From Microvirga arvi (GTDB lineage: Bacteria; Pseudomonadota; Alphaproteobacteria; Rhizobiales; Beijerinckiaceae): a DNA stretch of 64,000 nt. The notes beneath the pieces were generated by a model that worked only from the letters and a program-made list of their open reading frames with translations, searched no databases and was not told the origin of the DNA. A program made the translations under genes and the position numbers. Positions 1 through 7,641 of the stretch are shown here, piece after piece. The stretch covers positions 1 to 64,000 of the forward strand of contig NZ_JAFEMD010000004.1 in NCBI RefSeq assembly GCF_016892765.1, in the 5' to 3' direction. How positions within the stretch are numbered: the stretch's first letter is position 1; every line of letters starts with the position of its first letter.

Positions 1-935
1 CGCGCAATCGGATACTTTCCCCGAACCCTGGAATCCAATTGCCGCCTGAGCAAACTGCATTGTTCAGGGCCGACTACGTAGACGCCCCAGCGCAGGTCGC
101 GGAACACGGGCCGCCCATCGCGCTCCAGCGACGAGACCACCTCCACCATGCCATCATGATCGAGCTGGCCGCCGACGCTCCGCGGGCGCAGCACATGAGC
201 CAGATCGTCGACGCCGCAGGGCGGGAAGCGCAGGCCCTCCTCCGGCACGTCGAGATCGCAGGCATTGGCAATGGCGGCCATCTCGATGGCGGACTTGGTG
301 CCGTCCAGAAACGAGTTGAACATCTGCGGGTTCATGCCCGCCGCCTTCGCCTGCTCGGGCGAGAGCCCGTAATGGGTCCAGACCTCGTCCGGCGTGACAT
401 CGTGGTAGTGCGGCAGATACTTGGTGCCCTTGCCGGCAGTGGCCACCGTGAAGCCCGCGGCACGGGCCCAGTCGACCATCTCGGAGACGAGGGCCGGCTG
501 GTCGCCATAGGCCATGGAATAGACGGTGCCGCGCTCCCGCGCCTTCTCGGCCAGCAGCGGCCCCGCCAGCACGTCCGCCTCCACATTGACCATGACGATG
601 TGCTTGCCCGCCTCGATGGCGGCGAGCGCATGGCGGATGCCCGCCTCCGGGTGGCCCGTCGCCTCGATCACCACCTCGACACCGTCGGCCCGGCAGGCCT
701 CGATCCCATCGGCGGCAAAGCGCGTGGCGGCGATCCTTGCCTCGTCCCAACCGACATGGCGGCAGGCCTCCCGCGCCCGGTCCGGGTCGAGATCGGCGAT
801 CACCGCGACCTCGAGCCCGCAGATCGTCGGCACCTGAGCCAGGAACATGGAACCGAACTTGCCGGCGCCGATCAGGGCCACGCGGACAGGCCTCCCGGTC
901 TCAGCGCGCTGATGCAGCAGGGCGGACAGGTTCAT
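1..935 (-). CDS. SAF-domain/homoserine dehydrogenase-like NAD(P) oxidoreductase (3' end off window)
   Basis: The frame runs leftwards from an ATG at 933-935 and is still open at the window edge, so about 311 N-terminal residues are visible. The start follows a GGGAGGCGAG ribosome-binding site. Near residue 20 there is a Rossmann signature (VALIGAGKFGS), then an acidic strand end (VIADLDPDRA) and VVIEATGHPEAG, as in dehydrogenase NAD(P)-binding domains. The later part (YGDQPALVSEMVDWARA, GKGTKYLPHYHDVTPDEVW) matches my memory of the predicted homoserine dehydrogenase family with a C-terminal SAF domain (COG4091), in which full proteins are over 400 residues. The SAF part itself would lie outside the window. 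The substrate is unknown; members often sit in sugar or polyol catabolic loci. Confidence 0.75.
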   Translation of the reverse strand, partial: MNLSALLHQRAETGRPVRVALIGAGKFGSMFLAQVPTICGLEVAVIADLDPDRAREACRHVGWDEARIAATRFAADGIEACRADGVEVVIEATGHPEAGIRHALAAIEAGKHIVMVNVEADVLAGPLLAEKARERGTVYSMAYGDQPALVSEMVDWARAAGFTVATAGKGTKYLPHYHDVTPDEVWTHYGLSPEQAKAAGMNPQMFNSFLDGTKSAIEMAAIANACDLDVPEEGLRFPPCGVDDLAHVLRPRSVGGQLDHDGMVEVVSSLERDGRPVFRDLRWGVYVVGPEQCSLLRRQLDSRVRGKYPIA

Positions 936-1133
936 AGCTTTTCTCGCCTCCCGTGACGGAATTCCTCAGGGACAAGGCTCGAAGCTGCAGGGGCCGGTGT
1001 CAATGGCCGATCCATTACCGATCGCGACGTGCCTTGTCGCACATCCTTTACGTAATAGCATTGCTTTAACCTTCGTTTGCTACTATTAACTGCCGCCGCT
1101 GGTAGGGGCAGAATCAGTTTTGAGGACGATACA

Positions 1134-1694
1134 ATGAGCACCAAGACCACTTTGCGGACCGGTTGGACCATGCCGGCCATCGACGAACAAAAGGCCTTGT
1201 GGGGCACGGGCGCCCTGACGTTTCCGACCCCCAGCACCCCCGGCAACGATGTGCTGAAAGGCACGAACGGCACCGATGGCTTCTATGGCCAGGGCGGCAA
1301 CGACGTCATCTATGGTTACGGCGGCGTCGATGTGATCGCCGGCGGCACCGGAAACGACCGGCTCTATGGCGGCAAGGACAAGGACACGTTCTATTTCGAC
1401 ACGAAGCTGAACGCCAAGACCAATGTCGACAAGATCATGGACTTCAAGGCCGCGGACGACGTGATCGCCCTGAGGAAATCCATCTTCAAGAAAGCCGGCG
1501 TTTACGGTGAGCTGAAGGAGACGGCCTTCCATCTCGGCAAGAGCGCTCACGATGCGGACGACCGGATCATCTACGACAAGGCCACCGGCTCGCTTTACTA
1601 TGATGCGGACGGCACGGGTTCCGTCGCCAAGATCAAGTTCGCCACCCTGGTCAACAAGGCGACGATCACCTACCAGGACTTCTTCGTCTCGTAA
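1134..1694 (+). CDS. Short RTX calcium-binding protein, probable type I secretion substrate
   Basis: 186 residues from ATG 1134, preceded by GAGGA; the frame is open 19 codons further upstream but without a ribosome-binding site. Residues ~37-84 hold glycine-aspartate nonapeptide repeats (GNDVLKG, GGNDVIYG, GTGNDRLYGG), the Ca2+-binding beta-roll of RTX proteins. Residues ~95-186 form a C-terminal module (NVDKIMDF, DDRIIYDKATGSLYYDADG, KIKFATL) that recurs at the end of the larger RTX protein at 23105-24328. There is no signal peptide, as expected for type I secretion with a C-terminal signal. No ABC/MFP exporter is encoded in the window. The function of the passenger part is unknown. Confidence 0.85.
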   Translation: MSTKTTLRTGWTMPAIDEQKALWGTGALTFPTPSTPGNDVLKGTNGTDGFYGQGGNDVIYGYGGVDVIAGGTGNDRLYGGKDKDTFYFDTKLNAKTNVDKIMDFKAADDVIALRKSIFKKAGVYGELKETAFHLGKSAHDADDRIIYDKATGSLYYDADGTGSVAKIKFATLVNKATITYQDFFVS

Positions 1695-1715
1695 GGCGTC
1701 TGCCGGGAAGACAGC

Positions 1716-1748
1716 AGCCCCTCCGGTACCGGAGGGGCTTTTCTTTTT
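1716..1748 (+). terminator. Rho-independent terminator after the RTX gene
   Basis: A perfect 24-nt palindrome (AGCCCCTCCGGT / ACCGGAGGGGCT, 1716-1739) followed by TTTTCTTTTT, 21 bp after the RTX stop codon. Confidence 0.9.
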
Positions 1749-1803
1749 CGTAGAACGAGCAATCCGCAGAAGGTGCCGAGTGGGAGATCCTCACCCCGCT
1801 CGG

Positions 1804-2649
1804 CTAGCGTGTGATCACCACCTCGAGATATTCGCTCGGCACCACCATGGTGCCGTCGCCCGAGCGGTTGAACTCCGCGATGAGCCACAGCAGGTCCTTG
1901 TGCAATGCCGCCTGGGCCTCAGGCTGCAGGGCGGCGAAGGTCTTGAGGACCGGACCGTAGAAGGTCTTGAACACCTCCACGCAATGCTCTGGAGACCGGT
2001 AGCGGAACACGAAATGCTTCCGGCGTGCCTGGATGGATGTCACCCCGTCGCCGAACAGGTGGTCCAGGTGATCGCGTTTCCCCCAGAGGGATGGCGAGCG
2101 CATGCGGGCGGGCGGCGGCATGTGGCGGCCGATGGTCTTGAACAGCTGGCCGATGTAGCCCTCGGGCGTCCAGTTCGCGAGGCCGATCTTGCCGCCCTTC
2201 CGGCACACACGCAGCAGCTCGGAGGCCGCCCGCTCCTGATCGGGGGTGAACATCACGCCGAAGGTGGACACGACCACGTCGAAGCTCCCGTCCTCGAACG
2301 GCAGGGCCTCGGCGTCCGCCTCCTGGAAGGTCATGGGCAGACGTTCGGCCTGCGCCCTTTCCCGGGCGCGATCGAGCAGCGCCGGCACGTAATCGGTGGC
2401 GACCACGTCGCACCAGCGCCGCGCCGCCGCGAGCGACACGTTGCCGTTGCCGGCGGCCACATCGAGCACGCGCTGGCCGGCGTGAAGATCGATGGCTTCG
2501 CACAATTCCTCGCCGACGATCTGAAGGGTCGTTCCGACGACGGCGTAATCTCCGGACGACCACGCGCCCTGCTGGCGGGCCTTGATCGCGCTGAGGTCCG
2601 GTTGGACGGACGGGGGTTCGTGGTTTATCGTGACGGCGGCATCAGCCAT
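1804..2649 (-). CDS. Class I SAM-dependent methyltransferase
   Basis: 281 residues from ATG 2649. The SAM-binding motif I is VLDVAAGNGNVSLAAA near residue 61, followed by an acidic strand end (VVATDYV), a post-II segment (ADAEALPFEDGSFDVVVSTFGVMF) and LRVCRKGGKIGLANW, the usual order of a Methyltransf_11/UbiE-like fold. The substrate cannot be read from the sequence; the fold is shared by quinone, lipid and small-molecule methylases. It is divergent from the BTAD/TPR regulator at 2748 with under 100 bp between them, so co-regulation is plausible. The 3' end is convergent with the RTX gene. Confidence 0.85.
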   Translation of the reverse strand: MADAAVTINHEPPSVQPDLSAIKARQQGAWSSGDYAVVGTTLQIVGEELCEAIDLHAGQRVLDVAAGNGNVSLAAARRWCDVVATDYVPALLDRARERAQAERLPMTFQEADAEALPFEDGSFDVVVSTFGVMFTPDQERAASELLRVCRKGGKIGLANWTPEGYIGQLFKTIGRHMPPPARMRSPSLWGKRDHLDHLFGDGVTSIQARRKHFVFRYRSPEHCVEVFKTFYGPVLKTFAALQPEAQAALHKDLLWLIAEFNRSGDGTMVVPSEYLEVVITR

Positions 2650-2747
2650 GACGGCCTCCCTGGGGTTGGATGGGCCTGTCCTTCGGCTTCAATGCTCTCA
2701 AGGACGACCCATTGGCGAGACCGTAGCAGCCACACGTGGAGGAGAGC

Positions 2748-4769
2748 GTGGGAGGCAGCGTGGGTACGGCCGTGGAATCGATGGAGACCGCAGACCCGGC
2801 CGGCGCTGCGCCCGTCACCGTGCGGATGCTCGGGCCGCTCACCGTCACGCGCGGCGATGCTCCGATTGCGCTGCCGGCCTCGCGCAAGGTGCGCGCCCTC
2901 TTCGCCTATCTCGCTCTCGCCCCTCATGCGCCGACACGCAGCCATCTCTGCGAGCTGCTCTGGGATGTGCCCAACGATCCGCGCGGCGAGCTGCGCTGGT
3001 GCTTGAGCAAGATCCGCCGCCTCCTCGGCGAAGCGGGCCGGATCAGGTCTGAGGGCGACACGGTGAAACTCGACCTGACGGGCTGCCATGTGGATGCCCT
3101 GCAGCTCGACAGGATTGCCGCGCAGGGTATCGCGCTGCAGCCCTTGCAGATTGTGTGCCGGATGGCCGACGGCTTCGCGGGCGAATTTCTCGATGGCCTC
3201 GAACTCGACCGCAGCCCCGCCTTCCATGCCTGGCTCGTCGGGCGACGCCGCCAGTCCCGAGGCATCCAGGCCCAGATTCTGGAGCATCTCACCGATCATC
3301 TCGAGGATGCCGAGGCCGGCCGTTATCTCGAACGATGGGCGGCGCTCTGCCCCCTCGACGAGCGGGTCCACGGGCGGATCCTGCGCATGCTCGCCCGCCA
3401 GCAGCGCGTTCAGGAGGGCAAGGCGCATCTCGAGGCCGTCATCCGGCTGTTCGACGCGGAAGGAATCGACCCCGCGCCTCTGCGCGAGGCCTGGCGGCAG
3501 GCGGTTGCCCAGCCCCCTCGCCCGGCTCCGGCACAAGCGATCGTCGCCGCCGATGCCCCGGCCCCCACGGCCGCGCCGAGCCACGGCTCCATCGCGGTCA
3601 TGCCCTTCGCGGACGAATCCGGCGCTCCGCGCATTCGCGGCGGCGTGGCGGATGCCCTCGTGCACGATGTGATCACGCGGCTCGCCAAGCTGCGCAGCCT
3701 CTTCGTCATCTCTCAAGGGTCGACCTTCGCCCTGCACGAGCGGAACATCGCTCCCGACGAGGCCGGGCGGCTTCTCAACGTGGATTACGTGGTCAGCGGC
3801 TCGATCCGCCGCAGCACGGACCGTCTCACCGTGCAGGTGGAGCTCGCCGAGGTGCGCACCGGGCGGATCGTCTGGGCGGACATCCTCAGCCATTCCATCG
3901 ACGACGCCTTTCTCGTCCTCGACGAGATCGGCAACAGGATCGTAGCCTCGGTCGCCAGCGAGATCGAGACGGTGGAGCGCAACCGCGCCATCCTGAAGCC
4001 GCCCAACTCCCTCGATGCCTGGGAGGCGCATCATCGCGGCCTCTGGCATATGTACCGGTTCAACAAGGCGGACAACGATGCGGCTCAAGCCTTCTTCGAG
4101 CAAGCGCTCAGTATCGACCCGACCTTCGCCCGCGCCTATGCCGGCCTGTCCTTCACGCATTTCCAGAACGCCTTCCAGGGCTGGACCGAGCGCAACAGGG
4201 AAGTCGACCATGCGCTGCGGGCCGCAGGCCAGGGCCTGATGATCGACGAGCGCGACCCCGCCGCCCACTGGGCCATGGGCCGGGCCCTGTGGCTGCGCGG
4301 AAGCTTCGAGCAGACCCTCCGCGAACTGGAGACGAGCGTGGACCTCTCGCCCAACTTCGCTCAAGGCCATTACACCCTGGGCTTCGTCCACTCCCAGGCG
4401 GGCGATCCGGAGACCGCCATCGCAGCCGCCGACCAGTCGCGCCGCCTGAGCCCCTACGACCCGCTGCTGTTCGGCATGCTGGGCTCCCGCGCCATGGCCC
4501 TCATCCGGCTGGGCCGGTACGAGGAAGCGGCGGCCGCAGGCGTGAACGCGGCGAGCCGGCCGAACGCGCACGCCCATATCGCGGCGATCGCGGCGCTGTC
4601 CCTGTCCTTCGCCGGGCGGCTCAATGAGGCCCGCGACACGCTCGCCGGCATCCGCTCCACCCTGCCCGGCTACGGCATGAGTCACTTCCTGAGCGCGATG
4701 CAGCTCGGACCGGACGACCAGGCCCTGTTCCGCGAGGCCGCCCGCCGGATCGGCATGGATAACGGCTAG
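2748..4769 (+). CDS. SARP-like winged-helix/BTAD regulator with FlgO/TolB-like and TPR domains
   Basis: About 673 residues. Three in-frame GTG codons (2736, 2748, 2760) could be the start; 2748 has GGAGG at 2738-2742 with good spacing, and 2760 is nearly as good. The N-terminal ~100 residues resemble a winged-helix DNA-binding domain of the SARP/OmpR kind (VRMLGPLTVTRG, SRKVRALFAYLAL, LWDVPNDPRGELRWCLSKIRRLL). A BTAD-type helical region follows to about residue 255. Around residue 285-405 there is a FlgO/TolB-like domain (SIAVMPFADESG, VDYVVSGSIRRS, GRIVWADILSHSIDDAF), then TPR repeats to the C-terminus. This architecture occurs in proteobacterial regulators related to adenylate-cyclase-associated proteins, but there is no cyclase domain here. 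The probable role is transcription control of the divergent methyltransferase or other targets. Confidence 0.8.
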   Translation: MGGSVGTAVESMETADPAGAAPVTVRMLGPLTVTRGDAPIALPASRKVRALFAYLALAPHAPTRSHLCELLWDVPNDPRGELRWCLSKIRRLLGEAGRIRSEGDTVKLDLTGCHVDALQLDRIAAQGIALQPLQIVCRMADGFAGEFLDGLELDRSPAFHAWLVGRRRQSRGIQAQILEHLTDHLEDAEAGRYLERWAALCPLDERVHGRILRMLARQQRVQEGKAHLEAVIRLFDAEGIDPAPLREAWRQAVAQPPRPAPAQAIVAADAPAPTAAPSHGSIAVMPFADESGAPRIRGGVADALVHDVITRLAKLRSLFVISQGSTFALHERNIAPDEAGRLLNVDYVVSGSIRRSTDRLTVQVELAEVRTGRIVWADILSHSIDDAFLVLDEIGNRIVASVASEIETVERNRAILKPPNSLDAWEAHHRGLWHMYRFNKADNDAAQAFFEQALSIDPTFARAYAGLSFTHFQNAFQGWTERNREVDHALRAAGQGLMIDERDPAAHWAMGRALWLRGSFEQTLRELETSVDLSPNFAQGHYTLGFVHSQAGDPETAIAAADQSRRLSPYDPLLFGMLGSRAMALIRLGRYEEAAAAGVNAASRPNAHAHIAAIAALSLSFAGRLNEARDTLAGIRSTLPGYGMSHFLSAMQLGPDDQALFREAARRIGMDNG

Positions 4770-4770
4770 C

Positions 4771-4871
4771 GCATCGGACGTGAAAAGCGGATGCGCACTT
4801 TTCACGTCCGATGCTTCCTTCATGAATGAGAGCATCGTTTGGCCCGGCCCGCTGGGTCCGCACGATGCTCT
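4771..4871. repeat. Two back-to-back intergenic hairpins
   Basis: The first has 17-nt perfect arms (GCATCGGACGTGAAAAG 4771-4787 and its complement 4798-4814) around a 10-nt loop, starting 1 bp after the regulator's stop codon. The second has 10-nt arms (AGAGCATCGT 4829-4838 / ACGATGCTCT 4862-4871). Neither has a T-tract. They resemble REP-type elements and may also stabilise the 3' end of the regulator transcript. Confidence 0.75.
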
Positions 4872-4966
4872 AGAGCTGTTTCCACTGACGTGGAATCATC
4901 TCTCTTGTTTGGCTTGCCGCATTTTTTGACGGCGAACCGGATCCACTTCGCCGAAATATGCTCTAG
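4870..4966 (+). repeat. ~95-bp interspersed repeat with CTAGAGC/GCTCTAG ends, copy 1
   Basis: It begins CTAGAGCTGTTTCCACTGAC and ends CGCCGAAATATGCTCTAG. Two more copies lie at 35364-35459 (inverted) and 40604-40700. The ends form a 7-bp inverted repeat. The right end contains the TAG stop codon (4963-4965, minus strand) of the Cys-rich gene. Confidence 0.9.
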
Positions 4967-5268
4967 GCGCCGTGCCGACCCGGAAGGATTTGTCCGTCAG
5001 GGCGCTCTGACCGCCTGAGCATGGTCTCGAAGCTGGTGCGCTGCCTGATCCAGAACTCGCGGTGCTCGTGCATGTCGTCGAGCACTGCATCGGCGAAGCG
5101 CTTGCGGTCTTCGAAATAGCACGGCGGGCCATAGCCGCCCTGGCAGCGCCCCTCGTCGCGGCACCTGCGCTTGCGGCAGGTGGACGGCACCTGGATCACG
5201 TCGGCGAGGCGGCGCAGGGCGTCGTCGGCATCGGGCATGCGGGAGAGAATGGTGCGAACACGGCTCAT
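4963..5268 (-). CDS. Small Cys-rich conserved hypothetical protein
   Basis: 101 residues from ATG 5268. The middle holds a cysteine cluster, CRKRRCRDEGRCQGGYGPPC (residues ~32-51), with spacing that suggests metal binding, between two helical segments (ADDALRRLADVI; RFADAVLDDMHEHREFW). I cannot name the family. The stop codon TAG lies inside the end of the 95-bp repeat, so this repeat defines the C-terminus. Upstream is a ~390-bp stretch with a LexA-box promoter and strong hairpins, which suggests a long untranslated leader and possible DNA-damage control. Confidence 0.7.
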   Translation of the reverse strand: MSRVRTILSRMPDADDALRRLADVIQVPSTCRKRRCRDEGRCQGGYGPPCYFEDRKRFADAVLDDMHEHREFWIRQRTSFETMLRRSERPDGQILPGRHGA

Positions 5269-5459
5269 GATGAAACCTCGTGCAATGAATGGCTGAATGA
5301 AACGATTGGGGACAAAGGCATGGCCTTGCGGGCTCCGGAGCCGTTTGGCTCCGAGCCTTTCAAGGCAATCGAGGGTGGCGCGAATGGCAGCCCGGCTCGA
5401 TGTGTATGGTATGAATGGAAGAGCCGAGGTGCCTCTTCGCGCACGGTTTCTTTAGGCGT

Positions 5460-5647
5460 TCAGGCGATGCCGGCCCGGTGACCGTTCAAGGCGTTATCCG
5501 TCTGCTCGACGGGGGCCTTGAACCAATTCCGACCACCGGCACGCAGCCTGGGCCTCCTGTCGAATGAGGCTGCGTCACCTCACCCACAGGACCGTGTCTG
5601 CTCCCACACTGCGACGCCTCGCGAGCGCGCCCCTCGACAGGAGCAGA
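5460..5647 (-). other. Structured untranslated region: leader or non-coding RNA candidate
   Basis: Read on the minus strand from the promoter at 5659-5702, three perfect stems follow in order: 5640-5647 with 5597-5604 (8 bp), 5567-5575 with 5541-5549 (9 bp), and 5515-5523 with 5484-5492 (9 bp). No protein of convincing length is encoded in the 514-bp gap 5269-5782. A possible 18-codon leader ORF starts at a GTG near 5540 after an AGGAGG-like sequence, but I do not rely on it. I could not match this region to a known RNA family. Confidence 0.4.
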
Positions 5648-5658
5648 TCTACGACAAC

Positions 5659-5702
5659 GGTATAGCCGAGCTTAGGAGAATTGTCAAGAACAAAGTGAGA
5701 AC
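5659..5702 (-). promoter_or_regulatory. Sigma70-type promoter with LexA box
   Basis: On the minus strand, TTGACA (5682-5687) and TATACC (5659-5664) are separated by exactly 17 bp. Directly upstream and touching the -35 is GTTCTCACTTTGTTC (5688-5702), which fits GTTC-N7-GTTC, the direct-repeat LexA operator known from Alphaproteobacteria. Transcription would run left through the structured region into the Cys-rich gene. Confidence 0.65.
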
Positions 5703-5782
5703 ATTTAGATATGAGGAGACACAACAAACAAGCGCGGCTCCTCTAATCAGTTCAGGATCGTGAACTTAAGATGCTTGAAGCC

Positions 5783-6676
5783 TTAAGGGTTCTGCCAGAA
5801 AGTTCTAACTGCTGATAAGAATGCAGCGCAGTCTCGTGGTGACCAACATACTTCTTGTCCCTCACGCAATAACCAGTGCCTCTCATTCGCGCATGTAAAT
5901 TGAGTTGAGTCAGCGCTGGCGAAGTAGTTCATGCATTCATTAAATGTACTTTGAAAACTACCTCCGAAACTTATATTGGGCACGTTGTATAACAAGCCCT
6001 CAAGGTAGTATGATGGTGCGATTCCTTCCTGTATAAATCCTTGCTCTATCATGCGATTCCGCATGTTTTTAAAAACTCTTACAGTTCGCTTGTACCACTG
6101 GTTTGTAGCTTGATGCTTGATCGTACAATTTTCCGAATGCGGCCTAGGGTAATTTACGATACGTGTTCCGTCTGGCTTCCAAAATACAATGCCTTTCGCA
6201 TAATTTTGCCCTTGGGCATTTGGAAACTTGAAATAGTGCCGGAACTCAGCCGCCGGCAGTACGTCAGCATCGCGGCGCGTACCATTTCCGGCAACGAAAA
6301 TGGCTTTTGATCCAGGACGCACAGAAGTGCCAAACCGTTGGCGCAACCACTCAGTCACTTCGAGCTTAAATTGTTCGTAAGAGTACTGCCCGGAGCCCGG
6401 GTGAACTCGATGAAATTCGGTTTTTTGATTGTCGGGAAGTGTATCTATATCATAATAGAAGATGTTGCTCGTGCTTATTACGACATCAACATCGCTGTCT
6501 GCATAGATATTTGTATCGTTTCCGTATGATCCTTGCAGGAATACGGATGGAGATCTATTTGAGTATGGAGCTGCAGGATCCTCAAGGACTGCTTTAATCG
6601 TTGCGTAGGTAGCTGCTGATTGCTGCACGGCCCCTTGCGCTGACCATGTAACGAGTTGATGTTCCGGAATAGCCAT
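5783..6676 (-). CDS. CD-NTase (CBASS oligonucleotide cyclase)
   Basis: 297 residues from ATG 6676 with an AGGGGG ribosome-binding site. The nucleotidyltransferase core is clear: GSYGNDTNI with G49-S50 on the nucleotide-binding turn, then DSDVDVVI with D62 and D64 as the two metal-binding aspartates, and a third acidic residue in RRDADVLP (D136 or D138). The helical remainder (VRVFKNMRNRM, APSYYLEGLLYNVP) matches the second half of bacterial cGAS/DncV-like enzymes. These enzymes make cyclic di- or trinucleotides when phage infection is sensed. It starts 8 bp after the stop of the patatin gene, so the two form an operon. The region is AT-rich compared with all neighbours, a sign of horizontal acquisition. 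I cannot assign the clade or nucleotide product by eye. Confidence 0.88.
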   Translation of the reverse strand: MAIPEHQLVTWSAQGAVQQSAATYATIKAVLEDPAAPYSNRSPSVFLQGSYGNDTNIYADSDVDVVISTSNIFYYDIDTLPDNQKTEFHRVHPGSGQYSYEQFKLEVTEWLRQRFGTSVRPGSKAIFVAGNGTRRDADVLPAAEFRHYFKFPNAQGQNYAKGIVFWKPDGTRIVNYPRPHSENCTIKHQATNQWYKRTVRVFKNMRNRMIEQGFIQEGIAPSYYLEGLLYNVPNISFGGSFQSTFNECMNYFASADSTQFTCANERHWLLREGQEVCWSPRDCAAFLSAVRTFWQNP

Positions 6677-6684
6677 AGTGCCCC

Positions 6685-7641
6685 CTAATGTAATAGATCT
6701 CTGATCTGCTCCTCATGTTCAGCAAACGACTCGCTGCCCCTCTGATGCAGTAGATTGAGCTTTGTTAGGTTGTGCTCCAACAAGTCTGTCGCCATTTCAG
6801 GCTGAGCGAAAGTTTGGTTGATACGCACTGTTTGTATGCTTCCGTAAAGAACTTGCCTAAGCTGCTCCATTGATTGAGTGTTTATTTCAAGAGTCTTTTG
6901 CAGAAGTTGGACCGAGGGCAGCTTATCTATCAACCAATCCTTAGGATTGGTGATCTTTGGCTTCGGATACACCCCCACTCCGATACTAAGAAGTGAAATG
7001 TTCTCATACCCAACTTTGAAAGCTCTAGTTGCGTCCGCAATTGCGTAGAGTGCTGGATTGTTGGCGCAAAACCCACCATCGGCGAGTTCAATTTCATCGC
7101 CTGAACTTGTTCTAACAATTTTTCGATTGAAAAATGGGTAGGCTGAACAAGAGGCTTGCACTGCATCAGCGAGCCGGCAGCCAAAACCAGGCGTGAAAGT
7201 TGCTTTGCGGCCATGTGCTTGGCCAGGATCAGCCTTGAATATCATTGGAGTTTCAAGCAACCATTTAGTTGCTACGACCCCAATCCCTGTTCTGACAGCC
7301 TCAAATTTCCTATCACCAAAAATCTCGCTAGCGAGCTCCTCGAGCCTTCTTGTTTTCGCCGCCGCAGTCCGAAGCTTCATTACACTGGGCACATGCTCCC
7401 GATAGAGCTGATGTATCTCATCAACGGACATGCCGAGTGCAAGCATTGTTCCTATTATCGAACCGGTGCTCGTGCCGTAAATCAGATTAAACTTCTCACA
7501 TAGACGACTGCCGACCAGGGCCTCTACCTGTTTTAACCCTCCAAGTGTGTAGAACCCTTTCGCTCCCCCACCATCTAGAGCAAGTATTCTGAACCGATCC
7601 CCACCTAGCCTAGTCAAAGACGCGCCCCTATTTCTACTCAA
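6685..7641 (-). CDS. capV: Patatin-like phospholipase, CapV-type CBASS effector
   Basis: 318 residues from a TTG at 7641. Patatin hallmarks are complete: the oxyanion motif DGGGAKG (residues 23-29), the nucleophile elbow GTSTG with Ser58, and the catalytic Asp in DGG (D188). In type I CBASS, CapV-type phospholipases bind the cyclic dinucleotide made by the partner CD-NTase and hydrolyse inner-membrane lipids, stopping phage spread by growth arrest or cell death. The gene is first in the effector-cyclase pair. Its TTG start overlaps by 8 bp the end of a short upstream frame, suggesting translational coupling. No Cap2/Cap3, HORMA or TRIP13 genes are adjacent, which fits a minimal type I system. 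Confidence 0.9.
   Translation of the reverse strand: MSRNRGASLTRLGGDRFRILALDGGGAKGFYTLGGLKQVEALVGSRLCEKFNLIYGTSTGSIIGTMLALGMSVDEIHQLYREHVPSVMKLRTAAAKTRRLEELASEIFGDRKFEAVRTGIGVVATKWLLETPMIFKADPGQAHGRKATFTPGFGCRLADAVQASCSAYPFFNRKIVRTSSGDEIELADGGFCANNPALYAIADATRAFKVGYENISLLSIGVGVYPKPKITNPKDWLIDKLPSVQLLQKTLEINTQSMEQLRQVLYGSIQTVRINQTFAQPEMATDLLEHNLTKLNLLHQRGSESFAEHEEQIRDLLH

Noticed and set aside
2625..4835. Very long open frame antisense to the BTAD/TPR regulator
   Set aside because: Its translation is low in complexity (Gly, Arg, Glu, Ala, His) with no domain features; a typical GC-rich shadow of a true gene.
5460..5650. 6S RNA, tmRNA or SRP RNA in the structured stretch
   Set aside because: The three separate hairpins do not fit the single long bulged hairpin of 6S RNA, and no tmRNA tag or SRP Alu/S-domain core is present.
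5518..5763. Small plus-strand ORF next to the CBASS island
   Set aside because: It runs through the LexA-type promoter and the hairpins; composition is not protein-like and there is no ribosome-binding site.
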